Part shown: positions 33,301 to 44,100 of the stretch, in pieces
Layout: each line of letters begins with the position of its first letter
Position numbering within the stretch: the first letter of the stretch is position 1
Source of the DNA: a virus
Length of the DNA stretch: 50,197 bases
Virus record (IMG/VR): IMGVR_UViG_3300032116_000308
Span: 1-50,197 of that record
Direction: 5' to 3' (one strand)
The notes under the pieces: model-generated
Told to the model about the DNA's origin: nothing
The model's input: only the letters and a program-made list of their open reading frames with translations
Database searches by the model: none
Made by a program: the position numbers and the translations under genes

Positions 33301-36300
33301 AGCATTGTCTTCTTCCAGAGTGTCTACCGTACGACTGAGTTTTCTGGCGTCTTCCCACTCCAGGGTTGGAGGATTTGGATTTTTTGTATGGTTTTCTGAA
33401 TTTCTTGGATCAAGCAGTTTCCATGTAATTACATTACCGGTCTGCATGTCAATAAGACGAAGTCCTGTTCTTACTCGAACGTCTACTTGCCCTTTTACTG
33501 CGACACCTTCATACAGGATAGCGTCAAGAGGATCACTTTCAGGATCTACGGTATACCAGCGGTCTTTCCATTTAAAAGATGTTCCGGAATCACTTACTGT
33601 CAGCCCGTTTGCAACAGTTAGCTCAGCCCAACTCAAATCATCGGCAGTTACTACTTTGGTTGTAGCCGGATCAATTTCTTGAGTTGGAGATCCTTCTACC
33701 GTTCTTTCAAATTTTGATTGCTCTGCTTTGGCTTCTTCCTTACGAATTTGAAGCCTTTCGTAAGCAGCTCTTTCAGTAGGAGTCAGCGTATCTGGATCCA
33801 GTCCGTCAAATTCTTCATCTGTAAGCGCTGTGAATTTTTCTTCTGCAGCACGCTCTTCTTTTTCCAGCCGATCTCGTTTTTCTGATGCAGCCAGTTTGTC
33901 TTCTTCAGAAGCTCCTTCTGGAAATGCTGAATTCAGTTCATCTGCAGTTTCAGCATTTGCAATTGCTGCCTCTGCTGCTTTTTTAGTAGCATCATTTTTC
34001 AATGCCTCCCGGGCAGCAAGCTCAGCTTCGACAAAGAGGTCCATTTTTTCAGGAGACGCCATCATGCTGTTAAAGGCCTCCAGTGTACTTGCCCGACGCA
34101 TGGCAAGATTGCTGATGTTTTTCAGCTTCTTGGACAACTCAATAGCATCAAGTGGATTAAGGACATACATTGCCTTAATCACTTCGTCCATCTGTTGTCC
34201 GGCTTTATCACTCCATTTTCCGCGGACCTCTGGAGAGATAGTAATGTTGCCGGCTTCGTTAAGAGCTACGTTTCCGAGCTTGATTTCAACTGCCAGATCT
34301 TCGACAGGAATTTTTGCCAACTCCGGAGCTACCTTCAAAACGTCAGTAATGGCAGCATCCAGCTGTTCATCAATCACATCTACGTCAAGCATTTGCTCGG
34401 TGAGAATAGTAGCGTACGTTCTCCGAGCCATGTCTTCAAACTGACGCATGCGTTCTGTCTCAGGACTGCCTTTCAGAATAGCCCGGGCAAGGACTGACTG
34501 GCCTTGTGGTCTGGCATTTCTCAGAATTTCCTCAACTTGCTCACGGCGCTTGACAGTTTTTTGAAGCCTATCTTTTACATCCTGGACAAGGGCAGATTGT
34601 GACTTTCCGGTCTGCTCTTCCAGAGTTTTGTTCATGTCATATCCCCAGCGTTTTTTGAACTCAGTCTCATCCATGAGCTGGAGATCATCAAGAGCTTCCA
34701 TGGCATAATCCAGGGCTCCGGCGGAACGGAAGCGTTCGGCTTCGTTGGCAATCAGTCTGAATCGAAACTGTTCAGCTTTCAACATGTCTCCGGCTTCGAT
34801 GGCTTTGTTCATGCCGGAAAGAAGCTGAAGATTACGTTCACTCTTTTCGAGGTTTTCGAGAACGTTAGAGAATGCTCCTGAGTTCAGGATCTCAATTGTC
34901 TTTGCAGTATTGGCACTTTTTTGCGCCAGTAGCTTCTTTTCTGCCCCGGCCAATCTGGATACGGCTCCGGTACCACCACCAATGAGTGCACCAATAAGCA
35001 TGCTTTCCAGACCTTCCTTACTTCCAAATGTGGCAGAGAGACCTTCACCCATTGATTTGATCAGATCTCCATGGCCATCCATGTAATCTGAGAAATAATC
35101 GATCGATCCTTCGGACGCTGCAAATTGAGTTCCCTCTTGAAAGCTTTCACTTAATGCATTCTTTGCTGGTTTTCCAAAGATGCGTTGTGACTTTACAATG
35201 GCTTTTCCAAACCCTGAATTTGGAAGCGCCTCTTGCCAAGTAGTCCCAATTTTTTTGATTGGGTTAATACGGGCTTCGGCAATTGGTGCACGTTTAAGAA
35301 GCATGCCACCAAAAGAGATCATGTTGGTAGCCGCAAGTACCGGAAGGTTGATTGCAAAAACTGCATTACCGGCAGCTTCAGCATTTTTCTGAATGTCTTC
35401 GTATACGTCTGTCGGAATGCTTTGGCCAGGATTGTTTGCTTGCCATTCAGCTTCTTTTTCTTCAACAAAACGGCGCTTAGTTTCCCGGGCCTCAACAGAA
35501 GCCTCTGCCAATGACATTTGAACACCTGTCATCAGGTTCTGCCCGGCCGTCATTACACGACCTTTCCACATTGCAGCATCAAGACCAGAGTCAACCACAG
35601 AAGCGACGTTCTTTCCATTCTTCCCCATCTGCATTACCTTGATGGCTTTGTACAGATTGGCAGCACGACTTCCTTTTTCTACTGCTGCTGCAGTTGTAAG
35701 CGCTGTTTCAGTGGCTGCAAGTTTTCCGACAGTACCCACTTTAGAAGCTACCGATGCAGATCCCACACCAGCAGTAAGCCAGGCAGTAGCTAAAGAACCG
35801 ATCGTATATCCGAGGCCGTTGGCAAATTTGTCTGCCCAGAAATTGGCAGTTCCGAGGTTGCTCAGCAGACTGCCTTGGATTTCTCCTTGAGTGTAATAAT
35901 TGGGCATTGTTTCCTGAGCCCATGCATTCATATCATCCAGAGCGTTACCAAGAGCGTTGTCATAGTAACTACCTCCAGTGGCCAAAGAACCAAGTCCAAA
36001 CAGAACTCCGACTGTGTTTTCAGTAAAAGCTCCGAAAGCAGTAAGTCCGGCTTTGGTCAAACCATTGGTCCATTTTTCAAACGTGGACTGATTCTGAGCA
36101 CGCTGCTCATTCCAGTCTGAAAACGGATTCAATCGTACACCGTACTCTCGATAATTTTCTATCGGTTCCGGATAAACTGCAGACAGATCTATTTGCCTGG
36201 AAGCAATTTCTCCAGGAGAAAAGAAGTTTGGATTCTGAGTAAGATTGATTTTCTTACCAGTATATTCTTCAAGCTGTGTTACAAATGGCTTCTCTTTCGG

Positions 36301-36381
36301 AGGTTGCACTTTGTCAACTGGCAGTCCCGTGTAATCAGACAGCGACAGCAAAAAGTCCGGAGTTGTAGTTTTTTCACTCAT
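30337..36381 (-). CDS. giant virion protein with hydrophobic and coiled-coil regions
   Basis: 2014 aa, 15 bases upstream of the RNA polymerase gene. Residues about 100-240 and near 460-475 hold Gly/Ala-rich hydrophobic segments (GYTIGSLATAWLTAGVGSAS; ALIGGGTGAVSRLAG) that could insert in a membrane. Long charged coiled coils follow in the middle, then a beta-rich and Pro/Glu/Ala-rich C-terminal third. A short motif ([LE]-x-x-YTG) occurs twice in the first 45 residues. Size, order and hydrophobic profile resemble ejection or cargo proteins of crAss-like and T7-like phages, which may form a channel for DNA and polymerase. No enzymatic motif seen. Confidence 0.7.
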   Translation of the reverse strand: MSEKTTTPDFLLSLSDYTGLPVDKVQPPKEKPFVTQLEEYTGKKINLTQNPNFFSPGEIASRQIDLSAVYPEPIENYREYGVRLNPFSDWNEQRAQNQSTFEKWTNGLTKAGLTAFGAFTENTVGVLFGLGSLATGGSYYDNALGNALDDMNAWAQETMPNYYTQGEIQGSLLSNLGTANFWADKFANGLGYTIGSLATAWLTAGVGSASVASKVGTVGKLAATETALTTAAAVEKGSRAANLYKAIKVMQMGKNGKNVASVVDSGLDAAMWKGRVMTAGQNLMTGVQMSLAEASVEARETKRRFVEEKEAEWQANNPGQSIPTDVYEDIQKNAEAAGNAVFAINLPVLAATNMISFGGMLLKRAPIAEARINPIKKIGTTWQEALPNSGFGKAIVKSQRIFGKPAKNALSESFQEGTQFAASEGSIDYFSDYMDGHGDLIKSMGEGLSATFGSKEGLESMLIGALIGGGTGAVSRLAGAEKKLLAQKSANTAKTIEILNSGAFSNVLENLEKSERNLQLLSGMNKAIEAGDMLKAEQFRFRLIANEAERFRSAGALDYAMEALDDLQLMDETEFKKRWGYDMNKTLEEQTGKSQSALVQDVKDRLQKTVKRREQVEEILRNARPQGQSVLARAILKGSPETERMRQFEDMARRTYATILTEQMLDVDVIDEQLDAAITDVLKVAPELAKIPVEDLAVEIKLGNVALNEAGNITISPEVRGKWSDKAGQQMDEVIKAMYVLNPLDAIELSKKLKNISNLAMRRASTLEAFNSMMASPEKMDLFVEAELAAREALKNDATKKAAEAAIANAETADELNSAFPEGASEEDKLAASEKRDRLEKEERAAEEKFTALTDEEFDGLDPDTLTPTERAAYERLQIRKEEAKAEQSKFERTVEGSPTQEIDPATTKVVTADDLSWAELTVANGLTVSDSGTSFKWKDRWYTVDPESDPLDAILYEGVAVKGQVDVRVRTGLRLIDMQTGNVITWKLLDPRNSENHTKNPNPPTLEWEDARKLSRTVDTLEEDNAFIDLVTYILLLQANSTRTSAGVSVAEAKEEQAIKATALKEDFAAIEIAETSVVTEEDQRLEDMQMSKTAGLTSEQLRAQVEILKQDLIELEEIMASERQLAMEAGFSKAEFEKDPSIVELKELRKRIGQLLKKKIKELAARKRDATTDLSEPAKEEMSAEVQDTDVSLLHSSIDPEIEALQNELAETDELQKVYQDIINGKYPNQDIDAARAALKTLNRKRGALKAKITKRKNLLTRVENEYDESQRLLQEQTDPSGAPSQTEGEVTAGKDLDPGSQSAPEEVAATLTAEDVAAIEEQRRQTAQLAEQRQNVEPPILPSPIVPVIGPAPVIQTIPDGTAMDIRLTKGELLTNENFNVIVDPETQAPTANNLVLQTVNGTPIETHPEKLSDPEYAKPGTIVVFEVREDTDWWKENGVALPEVLHADSVPIFVINKETGERIGLLQSSGQTSGKDRKMIYDAHKRGEKVEAVIGMKKFQTSAGGNIANTRTADGQVFFYPASVMAPANGTPTIMYLGIENQLPTWKPAIIAPEQEQLAQDASKFPGNNTLGQIGILVQAPDGRGLILPASTRDVNTLAATAAFNHITKEEPDPLKYGEIVGCNVLLHESENMDTALQPEAVLEAEAALPGDLAKFIHMDVLPNGKVLFTFWSPSANSLVRINAEELKFGLLGGAPMFSFVEVALNEKGYKQIQIVKKEGEAAYTSIAKNLGNEFRAATMLKKMQVDAARLSNTEPYTSPVDGKVFNTYYDYLTAESTIGDLTEGAGSTAILRTDFAPNTAGSVFFDVGLEFKSPGTTSGNQKAADVYRPRNVQMEPAPEATPAPWESAPVERQKSNSSEFGRSAEDLPPDLRALLDAEEAAAREGRVPAPSSSTVIEAAPTIPVEEGTKLANDTGVPTDANAIFELLANTGNTEMPAPSKPASVSSDLGTGLPAFLAAKIITDPAEIARLDREAGLMLDEERGPDGQRPTTFADMMKKLGEQAEKNCNS

Positions 36382-36383
36382 GC

Positions 36384-38630
36384 TTAATCAAGTGCCATTT
36401 CAAGTGTATAAATGAGAGCTTGCATTTCAGGTTCTTCCATTCCTCTTTTTACAATTTTCTTATCAAAGTACGGAGTGCCATCTGGAAAAGTAATCCAAAC
36501 TAAAGGCCCGTTTGTACCTCTGGATTCGATATTCAACTTTAAAAGTGTTGTTTTGCCTTGAACCGTTCCAGTGATGTCTAGAGAGTTTATAGCGCCGTTG
36601 GTCTGAGGCTTAAATTTAGATACGATTCCTGCAAATCGAACTTCTGGTCGGCTAAGAACAGCTTCTAGTTGAGGATTTGAAATTTGTCCAGTACTAACTG
36701 TTACAATTTTCGAATAAGAATTGTCTTTACCTTCAAGATGTAGTGACCATGTATCTGTCATAGGATCATAGCCTCTTGCAACAACCGTTGCGTCAGCATA
36801 ATCACTTCCAAATCGTTCTTGACCATCAGACCCATCTATTACAAGTAAAGTTGGATGTAATGGTTTGCCTAGAAAAAATTCGTCAGCAGCTTTTGTAACT
36901 GCTTGAGTTTGATCTCCAGCTTCTACATCTCCAAAATTATAGAGATTGCTATTTTTTATTTCAATGAACTTTTTATTTACCTTTAAATCAAATTTATTCA
37001 TAAACATAGAGGCAACATTTCCAAAAGTTGGAGGATATTTTGATTCTGCATGTAACCCAGGAGACAGCATTAATGGTGCTGCTATAGCTCCGGGGGGAAG
37101 TTTTTCTTGAGATTTTGGGCCAGAAGTGTGTACTTCAAATGCTCCAGGTCCGTAATATCGATTAAATTCTTTTTGTACTTGTGCAATAACTGTAGGGTCA
37201 TCGGAAATAAGTTTAGAATACAACTCTCCTGCAGTAACATTTGGAAAAAGTTTTCTGTATACACCTACCAGTTTTGGATCGACAGCTGTTATTTCAGATA
37301 CTGTAAGTGCCATTTCTGCGGCTTGTGCAATTTGATTTTTAATTGTAGTTTTAGTTCCAGCAAGTGCAAATTTTTGATGTCTTGCCTTTGCTTTTTGATC
37401 ATTACTTATATTAGGGTTGTTAATTGTAGCATCGAGCTCTTTAAGTTGTGCGTCTATTTCTAGGATATTAGACTGTTTTTCTCCTACAGATCTTCCAAAA
37501 ACTTTGTCTGCTGTAACATCAACGTTTGTGTAGAACGGAGTACCGGTTGCATTTTTGAGGCGCTCAGTTTCCTTAGCCATCCAGTACTTGTCGTAGTCCT
37601 GGGCATACTCAGTAGTATTTTCGAACACACCAGCTTTAAGTGATGCAAAGTCACGAAGAGGCTGTACGATTTCCTGAGCAAACTTTGACTTCAGGTAATC
37701 ATAGGCCATGGCAGGATCGGTAGATGACATTGTGGCATCGAGCTTAGCTAGCTCTGCCTCCATTTGCTTTTTCATTTCCCCAACTTGCTTCTTTTGCCCG
37801 GCCGAATACTTCTTGCTGTTTTCAACCTGAGTAAGCTGGTCGATGTTTTTGACAATAGCTGCACGTTGAGAATTCAACATTTCAACTTGCTTACCACTCG
37901 AAGAGACATTGTACGCTTTCATGTCAGCAAGCTGTGACACATATGCCTGGACATCTGGCTCCTGAAGTACGGCATTCAGTACTTCTTCAACATCTTCCTG
38001 AGGGATTTGAGAGACTGTGTTGCCTACCGTTTCAGTGTACTTACCATCCGGTCCAACCCCAATTTTGGTAATTTTGCTACCGGTTTTCTTTTCTCGAAGA
38101 ATCTGAAGGCGTTCAGTAAGTCGATCCATGGTCTTTGGATCTTTGTACACTGTCTTCGGAGAGAACATAGTTCCTTCTTTCGGACGTCCTGTTTCAGGAT
38201 CTTCTTCAAATCCTTTGTAGCCTCCTACCATCCATGCTGGGGCAAGAGCGTATTGTTCTGGATTGATTTCTCCTTTATCGAGCCGTTCTTTCAATCCTGA
38301 AAGTGCACCTTGATAAGCTTCGTAGTTTTGCTTGATTGGTGCGTATTTGGTTGAGAATCTTTTAGCCGCGGCATGGACCTGAAATCCAAGATTATGGAAA
38401 TCTCCACGTTCGGACAACAGTGCAAGATTGTTTTCAATCTCACGTTGCAGTTCTCGTTTGCGTTGTACATCTTTTTCAAACGGCAGTGCAGCCTGCATTT
38501 GTTCTACTGCCATTGACAGAGAATCGTTGGCCTTGAAAGCCTCGAGAAATCGATCTTGCAAATGGGTAGATATCGTAACCGACTGCGGGTCGACGTATGT
38601 ACTTACGTAGTCGTTAAATCTGTACGGCAT
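36384..38630 (-). CDS. virion structural/cargo protein
   Basis: 748 aa, largely helical and charged in its first 400 residues (EKDVQRKRELQREIENNLALL..., KQVGEMKKQMEAELAKLD) with a beta-rich C-terminus. It begins MPYRFNDYVSTYVDP, an opening I associate with crAss-like structural proteins in this position, though without a search. The C-terminal half (36400-37480) has visibly AT-richer DNA than the N-terminal half. Two bases separate it from the downstream 2014-aa gene. Precise role unknown. Confidence 0.7.
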   Translation of the reverse strand: MPYRFNDYVSTYVDPQSVTISTHLQDRFLEAFKANDSLSMAVEQMQAALPFEKDVQRKRELQREIENNLALLSERGDFHNLGFQVHAAAKRFSTKYAPIKQNYEAYQGALSGLKERLDKGEINPEQYALAPAWMVGGYKGFEEDPETGRPKEGTMFSPKTVYKDPKTMDRLTERLQILREKKTGSKITKIGVGPDGKYTETVGNTVSQIPQEDVEEVLNAVLQEPDVQAYVSQLADMKAYNVSSSGKQVEMLNSQRAAIVKNIDQLTQVENSKKYSAGQKKQVGEMKKQMEAELAKLDATMSSTDPAMAYDYLKSKFAQEIVQPLRDFASLKAGVFENTTEYAQDYDKYWMAKETERLKNATGTPFYTNVDVTADKVFGRSVGEKQSNILEIDAQLKELDATINNPNISNDQKAKARHQKFALAGTKTTIKNQIAQAAEMALTVSEITAVDPKLVGVYRKLFPNVTAGELYSKLISDDPTVIAQVQKEFNRYYGPGAFEVHTSGPKSQEKLPPGAIAAPLMLSPGLHAESKYPPTFGNVASMFMNKFDLKVNKKFIEIKNSNLYNFGDVEAGDQTQAVTKAADEFFLGKPLHPTLLVIDGSDGQERFGSDYADATVVARGYDPMTDTWSLHLEGKDNSYSKIVTVSTGQISNPQLEAVLSRPEVRFAGIVSKFKPQTNGAINSLDITGTVQGKTTLLKLNIESRGTNGPLVWITFPDGTPYFDKKIVKRGMEEPEMQALIYTLEMALD

Positions 38631-38637
38631 TTTACTG

Positions 38638-41148
38638 TCAGGATTTCTTTGTGGTGAGTAATTCTGGAGAGCTTATGTATTTACGAGCTCCTCCAGTTTT
38701 CTTTTCTTTTTTCTCTTCTGGCATAACGATATTTGGATCTCCGTACAGCTGCTTTTTATAGGCCGCGGCAACGGCCCGAATTTGAGCTTTGGTCATTCCA
38801 TAGTACTGAGATTTTTTACGCTTAGCTTCTTTCAAAAGCGCTTCTTCAATTTTGAAAGTTTCATAGGCACCTGTCTGATCAAGTGCTGAAGCCAAACGTT
38901 CTTGAGATTTGAACGAACGATCGTCTTTAACAATGCCGGCAATACGGGAAACTGCAGCATCAAGTGCACCAAGCTTTTCTTCCCGGGCATATTGTTTTTC
39001 TTGAATACGTGCAGCCATATTGACTCTTTGAACATTGGCTTCCTGCTCGGCATTAAACATTCCGGATTGCAGTCCCAGTTTTGCTTCCTCTGCTGCCAAA
39101 GCTTTATTTGCTTCCTGTTCAGCATTGGAAACTCGGAGAAGTTGCTCTGCAGTTTTTGACCGGCTTGCAAGTTTGAGTGCCATTGATTGTGGGCCGGCCA
39201 TATTATCAGTGGCTTCATTGAAAGCAGCTTCACTGGCTTGCACGGCCGCTCGTTCAGCATTCATGTTAACCCTTGGCATAAGTGGTCCACGAATTCCAGG
39301 AGTTCCCATCATGCCGGCATCCCGTCTATACGGATTCATGAAAGCGTATGCAGGAGGAACCAGTTGCAATAACCCGGGCACCAAAGAGGATGGAGTTTTT
39401 ACCATCGGCGCATCACCAGGTAACGGTGTGCACTCTCCAGTCATCGGATCTACATAGTGACCTTCAGGACATGGCTGTCGTTTGTCAGACAAAGGAGTTG
39501 GCTCAGGTTCAGTTTTGCCGTCTGCAGCAGGAGTTGGAGTAGTTGCGGGAACTACTGGGCTAGGATCCGGAGTTATACCTGCAAGAAGTGCACGGTGAAA
39601 TGGTCCGATTTGCTTGTCAGTACCTTCAGCTATAAGAATTTCACGAAGTTTTTTTACGTCTCCACCTGCTTTATCAAGTCGAGCAGCAATAGCTTTTTGC
39701 TCTGCAGCGTCTACTCCGGTATAAGCTCTCATTCGAGTGACGGCTTCCATAACAGCACCATCGTCAGCAAGACTTTGATTTACCAATGGAATCCACTTTG
39801 CATCGTAGTTTGCCCCTTGCCAATATTCGTGTTCAGCATTTGCCTGAGGAGTATACGAAAGCATGCCTGGTGTCTGAGCCGTATGTTGAAATTGTCCGAG
39901 TTGATCAACTTTTACACCAGCAGTTTGGTACTGTTTTGGTCCACCATATCGGGCAATAAGTCCAGGGCCGCGGTCTTTTTCTCCGGACTTGGCAGCTGCA
40001 CGTTCCTGTAGTTTTGCCAGTTGCTGAATACGAATTTCCTTTTCAGCTTTTGGCAGTTTGGATTTCACAATTTCTTTGTGGCGCTCAGCATACGACTTTC
40101 CATTGAGTTTGAGATGCTCAGAGAAAAAGTAGTCGGCTTCCTGACCGTCACTCATTGTCACTTTATCCATGGTCTCTTTGTGCTCGACCTCAGTGTTGGG
40201 ATCCAGCATAATTCCACCTTCTTCGTGAGTTTTGCCCTTGAATTGTACAGCCCCGTCTCCAATATGCTCCATGGTTCCCCCGGGCAAGGGCCTGGCGCCA
40301 CCTTTCTCGAGTCGGGTGGATTGCATATTCATGTTGGTAGAAGTATTGAAACCAAAGCCAGTTTGCATGCCAGTAAGTCGGCTGTCAAGATATTGTTGCC
40401 GAAATCGATTGTGCCGAGCAGCGGATTCAGCTTGAAGTGCATTAGCAGTTTCTTTGCTGGCTTTGTTTTCTCGGGAGGCTTTCCAGGCTCCAACTCCGGC
40501 ACCTACCACTCCCCCGATTGCGGCACCTACGGGTCCACCAATTGTAAATCCAAGTCCGGCCATTGATCCGGCTCCTTTAAGCATTTCACCAGCAGTATTT
40601 CCAGCTGCTTCTTTTTTGGTGAACCGACGATCAGATCCATCATCAGTTGCAGACTCTGTAATTTGCCCGGCTATTCCAGCGGCAGTTCCAATTGCTGCCA
40701 TTTGGTTCCCAGTCAACCCTTCTCCACCAGTAAGTGGTGCCCCAGGAGTCGTTCCTTGGCTTACATCTGGAAGCTCAATTTCTGGGCCACCGGTAACATA
40801 TTTTTTGACACCACCAAGTTTTCTGCGTACGCCAGCAATTTCATCTGGAGCAGGATCAGTTTTAAACATTGGATTGCCTTCAGCATCTTTTGCATCATCT
40901 GGAAGTTGCAATACCGGTTTGTCGGTTTTGAAATACTCGGGCTTCCGGGGTCTGTTGTTTCGAAGAACAACAGTTCGTGCAGCATCAGCTGCAAATTTCT
41001 GGAGCTCTCCTCCGGTTTGAAGAAGCTTTTTGGCAGTCTTTTTTGACGTAGCTGCAGCAGCTTTTTCACTGGCAATGTGCACAGCAGTAGCTGCAGAAGA
41101 ATTCCACACCTTGGGTGTGGGCGCATATTTACTCAAGGTGCCTTTCAT
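38638..41148 (-). CDS. virion protein with glycine-rich hydrophobic segment
   Basis: 836 aa. Residues about 196-222 are a Gly/Ala-rich hydrophobic stretch (LGFTIGGPVGAAIGGVVGAG) able to act as a membrane or pore helix. A conserved-looking patch around 290-330 (PLPGGTMEHIGDGAVQFKG, then HEEGGIMLDPNTEVEHKETM) is, from memory, typical of a crAss-like structural protein next to the giants. Long alanine-rich helices end the protein (AAFNEATDNMAG..., ASRSKTAEQLLRVSN). A cargo or tail-ejection function is inferred from context. Confidence 0.7.
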   Translation of the reverse strand: MKGTLSKYAPTPKVWNSSAATAVHIASEKAAAATSKKTAKKLLQTGGELQKFAADAARTVVLRNNRPRKPEYFKTDKPVLQLPDDAKDAEGNPMFKTDPAPDEIAGVRRKLGGVKKYVTGGPEIELPDVSQGTTPGAPLTGGEGLTGNQMAAIGTAAGIAGQITESATDDGSDRRFTKKEAAGNTAGEMLKGAGSMAGLGFTIGGPVGAAIGGVVGAGVGAWKASRENKASKETANALQAESAARHNRFRQQYLDSRLTGMQTGFGFNTSTNMNMQSTRLEKGGARPLPGGTMEHIGDGAVQFKGKTHEEGGIMLDPNTEVEHKETMDKVTMSDGQEADYFFSEHLKLNGKSYAERHKEIVKSKLPKAEKEIRIQQLAKLQERAAAKSGEKDRGPGLIARYGGPKQYQTAGVKVDQLGQFQHTAQTPGMLSYTPQANAEHEYWQGANYDAKWIPLVNQSLADDGAVMEAVTRMRAYTGVDAAEQKAIAARLDKAGGDVKKLREILIAEGTDKQIGPFHRALLAGITPDPSPVVPATTPTPAADGKTEPEPTPLSDKRQPCPEGHYVDPMTGECTPLPGDAPMVKTPSSLVPGLLQLVPPAYAFMNPYRRDAGMMGTPGIRGPLMPRVNMNAERAAVQASEAAFNEATDNMAGPQSMALKLASRSKTAEQLLRVSNAEQEANKALAAEEAKLGLQSGMFNAEQEANVQRVNMAARIQEKQYAREEKLGALDAAVSRIAGIVKDDRSFKSQERLASALDQTGAYETFKIEEALLKEAKRKKSQYYGMTKAQIRAVAAAYKKQLYGDPNIVMPEEKKEKKTGGARKYISSPELLTTKKS

Positions 41149-41160
41149 CTGAGAGGGTGT

Positions 41161-44100
41161 TTATCTGGGTGAGATTCTGGATGCTGCTTGTACACTGTAC
41201 AAACTTACCAAATTTCGAGATACGTTATTACTTATCAAGCGAAGTCCAAGAAATTTATCTTCGAACTTCTTTCTTTCATACCAAGGTTTAGTAGAGTCTA
41301 TAAAGTTCGGGTTTATAATTCCCTCCTGTAAGAACATTCCTTCTACTGAGCTTGGTGCTGTGGTGCCGGTGTAAAAATCTCCATGGACATTTACCTGTCC
41401 GGCAGCCAGTTGTGTTTGAAACGAATGGCGGCCAAGGTCTCTGAAGTCATTGGTAACCCAGTCCTGACCGACTTTTCTGAGATTGTTCAGATACACAAGT
41501 GGGATTTCTCCGGAGATCTGATTTGTGTTGTAGACATAGAAGCTTGTAAACCCGGGGCTGAATTGCTGTACAACAGCTTGCAGGTTCGGGTAGGATTTTA
41601 CATTGACTTCTGTGTGAAAGCTTACGGCGCTGAAAACTTTGGTGTATTCAGACAATTTTGAGGCCCCCTGCGCAGTACGAACAGTTTCTCCAAGGAAGAT
41701 TGCATCAATCTCAAAATTGTAGACAGTTCCGTAGAACCTTCCTGGATTCATAAGGTCGTCGTGCACATAGATGTCTTCAGCATTTCCTGGATTGAAGCTG
41801 TACATCAACTTTGTATTGAACATGTACAGCGGTGGAATATACGAGTGTCGACTTGCCCAAACTTTTGAGTAGGTAGAAAATGATAATGTCCACCCACCAC
41901 GTTTGAAATGAGTTCCTGGTTTAACTAGAATTTGCTTCTGCGGTTGCCCGGGCACACCTGTTTCAAATTGGTTGATAGTAGCATTATACCAAATTGTGCC
42001 GGTAGGATATTCTCCAGGAAAAGACGGTGGTCCAGTTGTCACAAAATTGTTGATGAATACTTGTGTCGGAACAAGCTCTCGTTTTGTGATGATGATTCGT
42101 TTGAACAGAGGATCGTACGTAGTGTGAAATCCGAATGAAGCAGTCGGTGCGTCTATAAACACTTCTCCTTCTTCTACGTTATATCCGTAGTACTCGAGCT
42201 GGAATGGAATGTTCTCTCGGCACCAGGTATCGAGGCCCATTTGAGAAAGATCCATTACTCCTTCTCCGATAAGAAAGATTTTACGTGCTTTCCGATTGAC
42301 AAACACGTATCCATCTTTTGTAACGAGCGCAGACATTTTATTTGTCAGTCCAAGATGACCTTCCTGAGTAGGGATTATTTCATCTGGAGTCTGTGCAAAA
42401 ATGTCACCTGTTCCAACGTAGGCCTGAGTACCATCTTCAAGCTGCATTGTCTGCTTGCCTTTTGTAGCAAACAGTCCACGTTCAGTGTGCACATACAACA
42501 GGCTGTTCAGATTGAAGATGTTATTAATTGGGCCTTTAGCCTGAGCAAAGTCTTTATAAGACAGTGGGAGAAATGCTCGATAGGCATCTGTGAAAGTTCC
42601 GTCCTGCGTCAGTGAGCGAACTACTCTGTTTGGAAAGAAGTTTGTTGACTTCTCTTTTTTCGGGAACGGACTTGTACTGCGCAAATCGTTGACCATGGAG
42701 TAATGATCCTCATAAAGGATATTGTCCATTTTTGTGTGGTCGTAAATAGGACTCTTAAACAGAACGTCGGCTGCGACGTATTTGTCAAAGAACATGCTTG
42801 AAGGAATGTTTACTCCTTTTTCCGTATCTCCTGCGTGCCGGAAATTGATGTTGTCATCTGATTCTACAATGAAGTGGAATAATGTAGCGATCGGAGTTAC
42901 AGATCCAGCGCTCCAGTTTGCAGGATTTTGAACAGTTGCAAGTCTTTGCGCTGAATTGCCAAAGTTCATTACTGGGGTAGTTCCTGTTCTACCTGTGCTT
43001 ATAGAGAGTGGAATGTCTCCAAAAATGTAGTCGTCAGTAGCGTTTGTAAGAGTTCCTGAATTTGCATTGACGTCTCGTTGGAAATAGTTTATTCCAAAAC
43101 TCTGAGAAGTCATTCGATATGCATATCTGGTGATGTATGTATCGCCACCAAAAATTACTGCAGACTCGTTGTTTCCAGTATAATAGTTTCCTGTACCTTT
43201 TACATCTTCTCCGGTCGTCAGATTTACTCCAAGTAAACTTTGGTAATGTCCGGTCCAAACTAAGGTCTGTTGGTCGAACGGTTCAAACACGTCAGTTTTT
43301 GAAGAACAGAGATTGACAAGGTAGATATTTGGGCGCCCGAGATCTTCTGGTTCTTTTGCCAGACTTTCATGACCCAGGGCAAAGAGCATGGCTCGGGCAA
43401 CTTTATAATTTGGAACAACACTTGGAACAGTGTCAGCAATTTTATTGTTGAAGTGATCTAGCGTCCATTCAATGTTTCGATATCCACCTAATACTGGAAG
43501 ACCTGATGTGAGTCCAAGACTTATGGCTGATTCTCCACTTGGATTGTAGAGATACGTGGCGCCCTTAAATGCTGTTGACGATTCAGTTTTTAGGATCGAC
43601 TTTCCAGACAGGTAGGTTGCCCCATCTGTCTCCAGCATGAATATGGTCTGGTGATTTGAAAGAAGTTGGTCTTGACCACCGGTAATTACGTTGTTCGGAG
43701 GCACACCCATCCAAGTTCCTAATGAAGGTCCGCCGGCAAGATCTCCAACTGCTCCGACATCGGTACCTGTTTGCCCGGGAGTATTGTATCTGGCGCCTAC
43801 AAGAACCTGTCCCCAAAGGACGCTTGGTCCCCATACATCGTATCCATTTTGATCTTCGTCATAGTTTGGATTGATAGTGTTTCCAAGCTCAGGATGTATC
43901 CATGCAACTTCCTCATCCCCATGGCCAGCTCGAAAAGTCTTGTAGTAAAACTCTCCGAAGTCTAGTGAAGTGTTTCCAGTGGTTGACTTATAGCCGCCTC
44001 TCCAATTCTGCATAGTAACGATGTATTGTACATCGATGTGAGTAGCGGTTGCAACAGTATGCTTTTTTCGAAGCAAATTGAAGTCATGGAACTTTACTAC

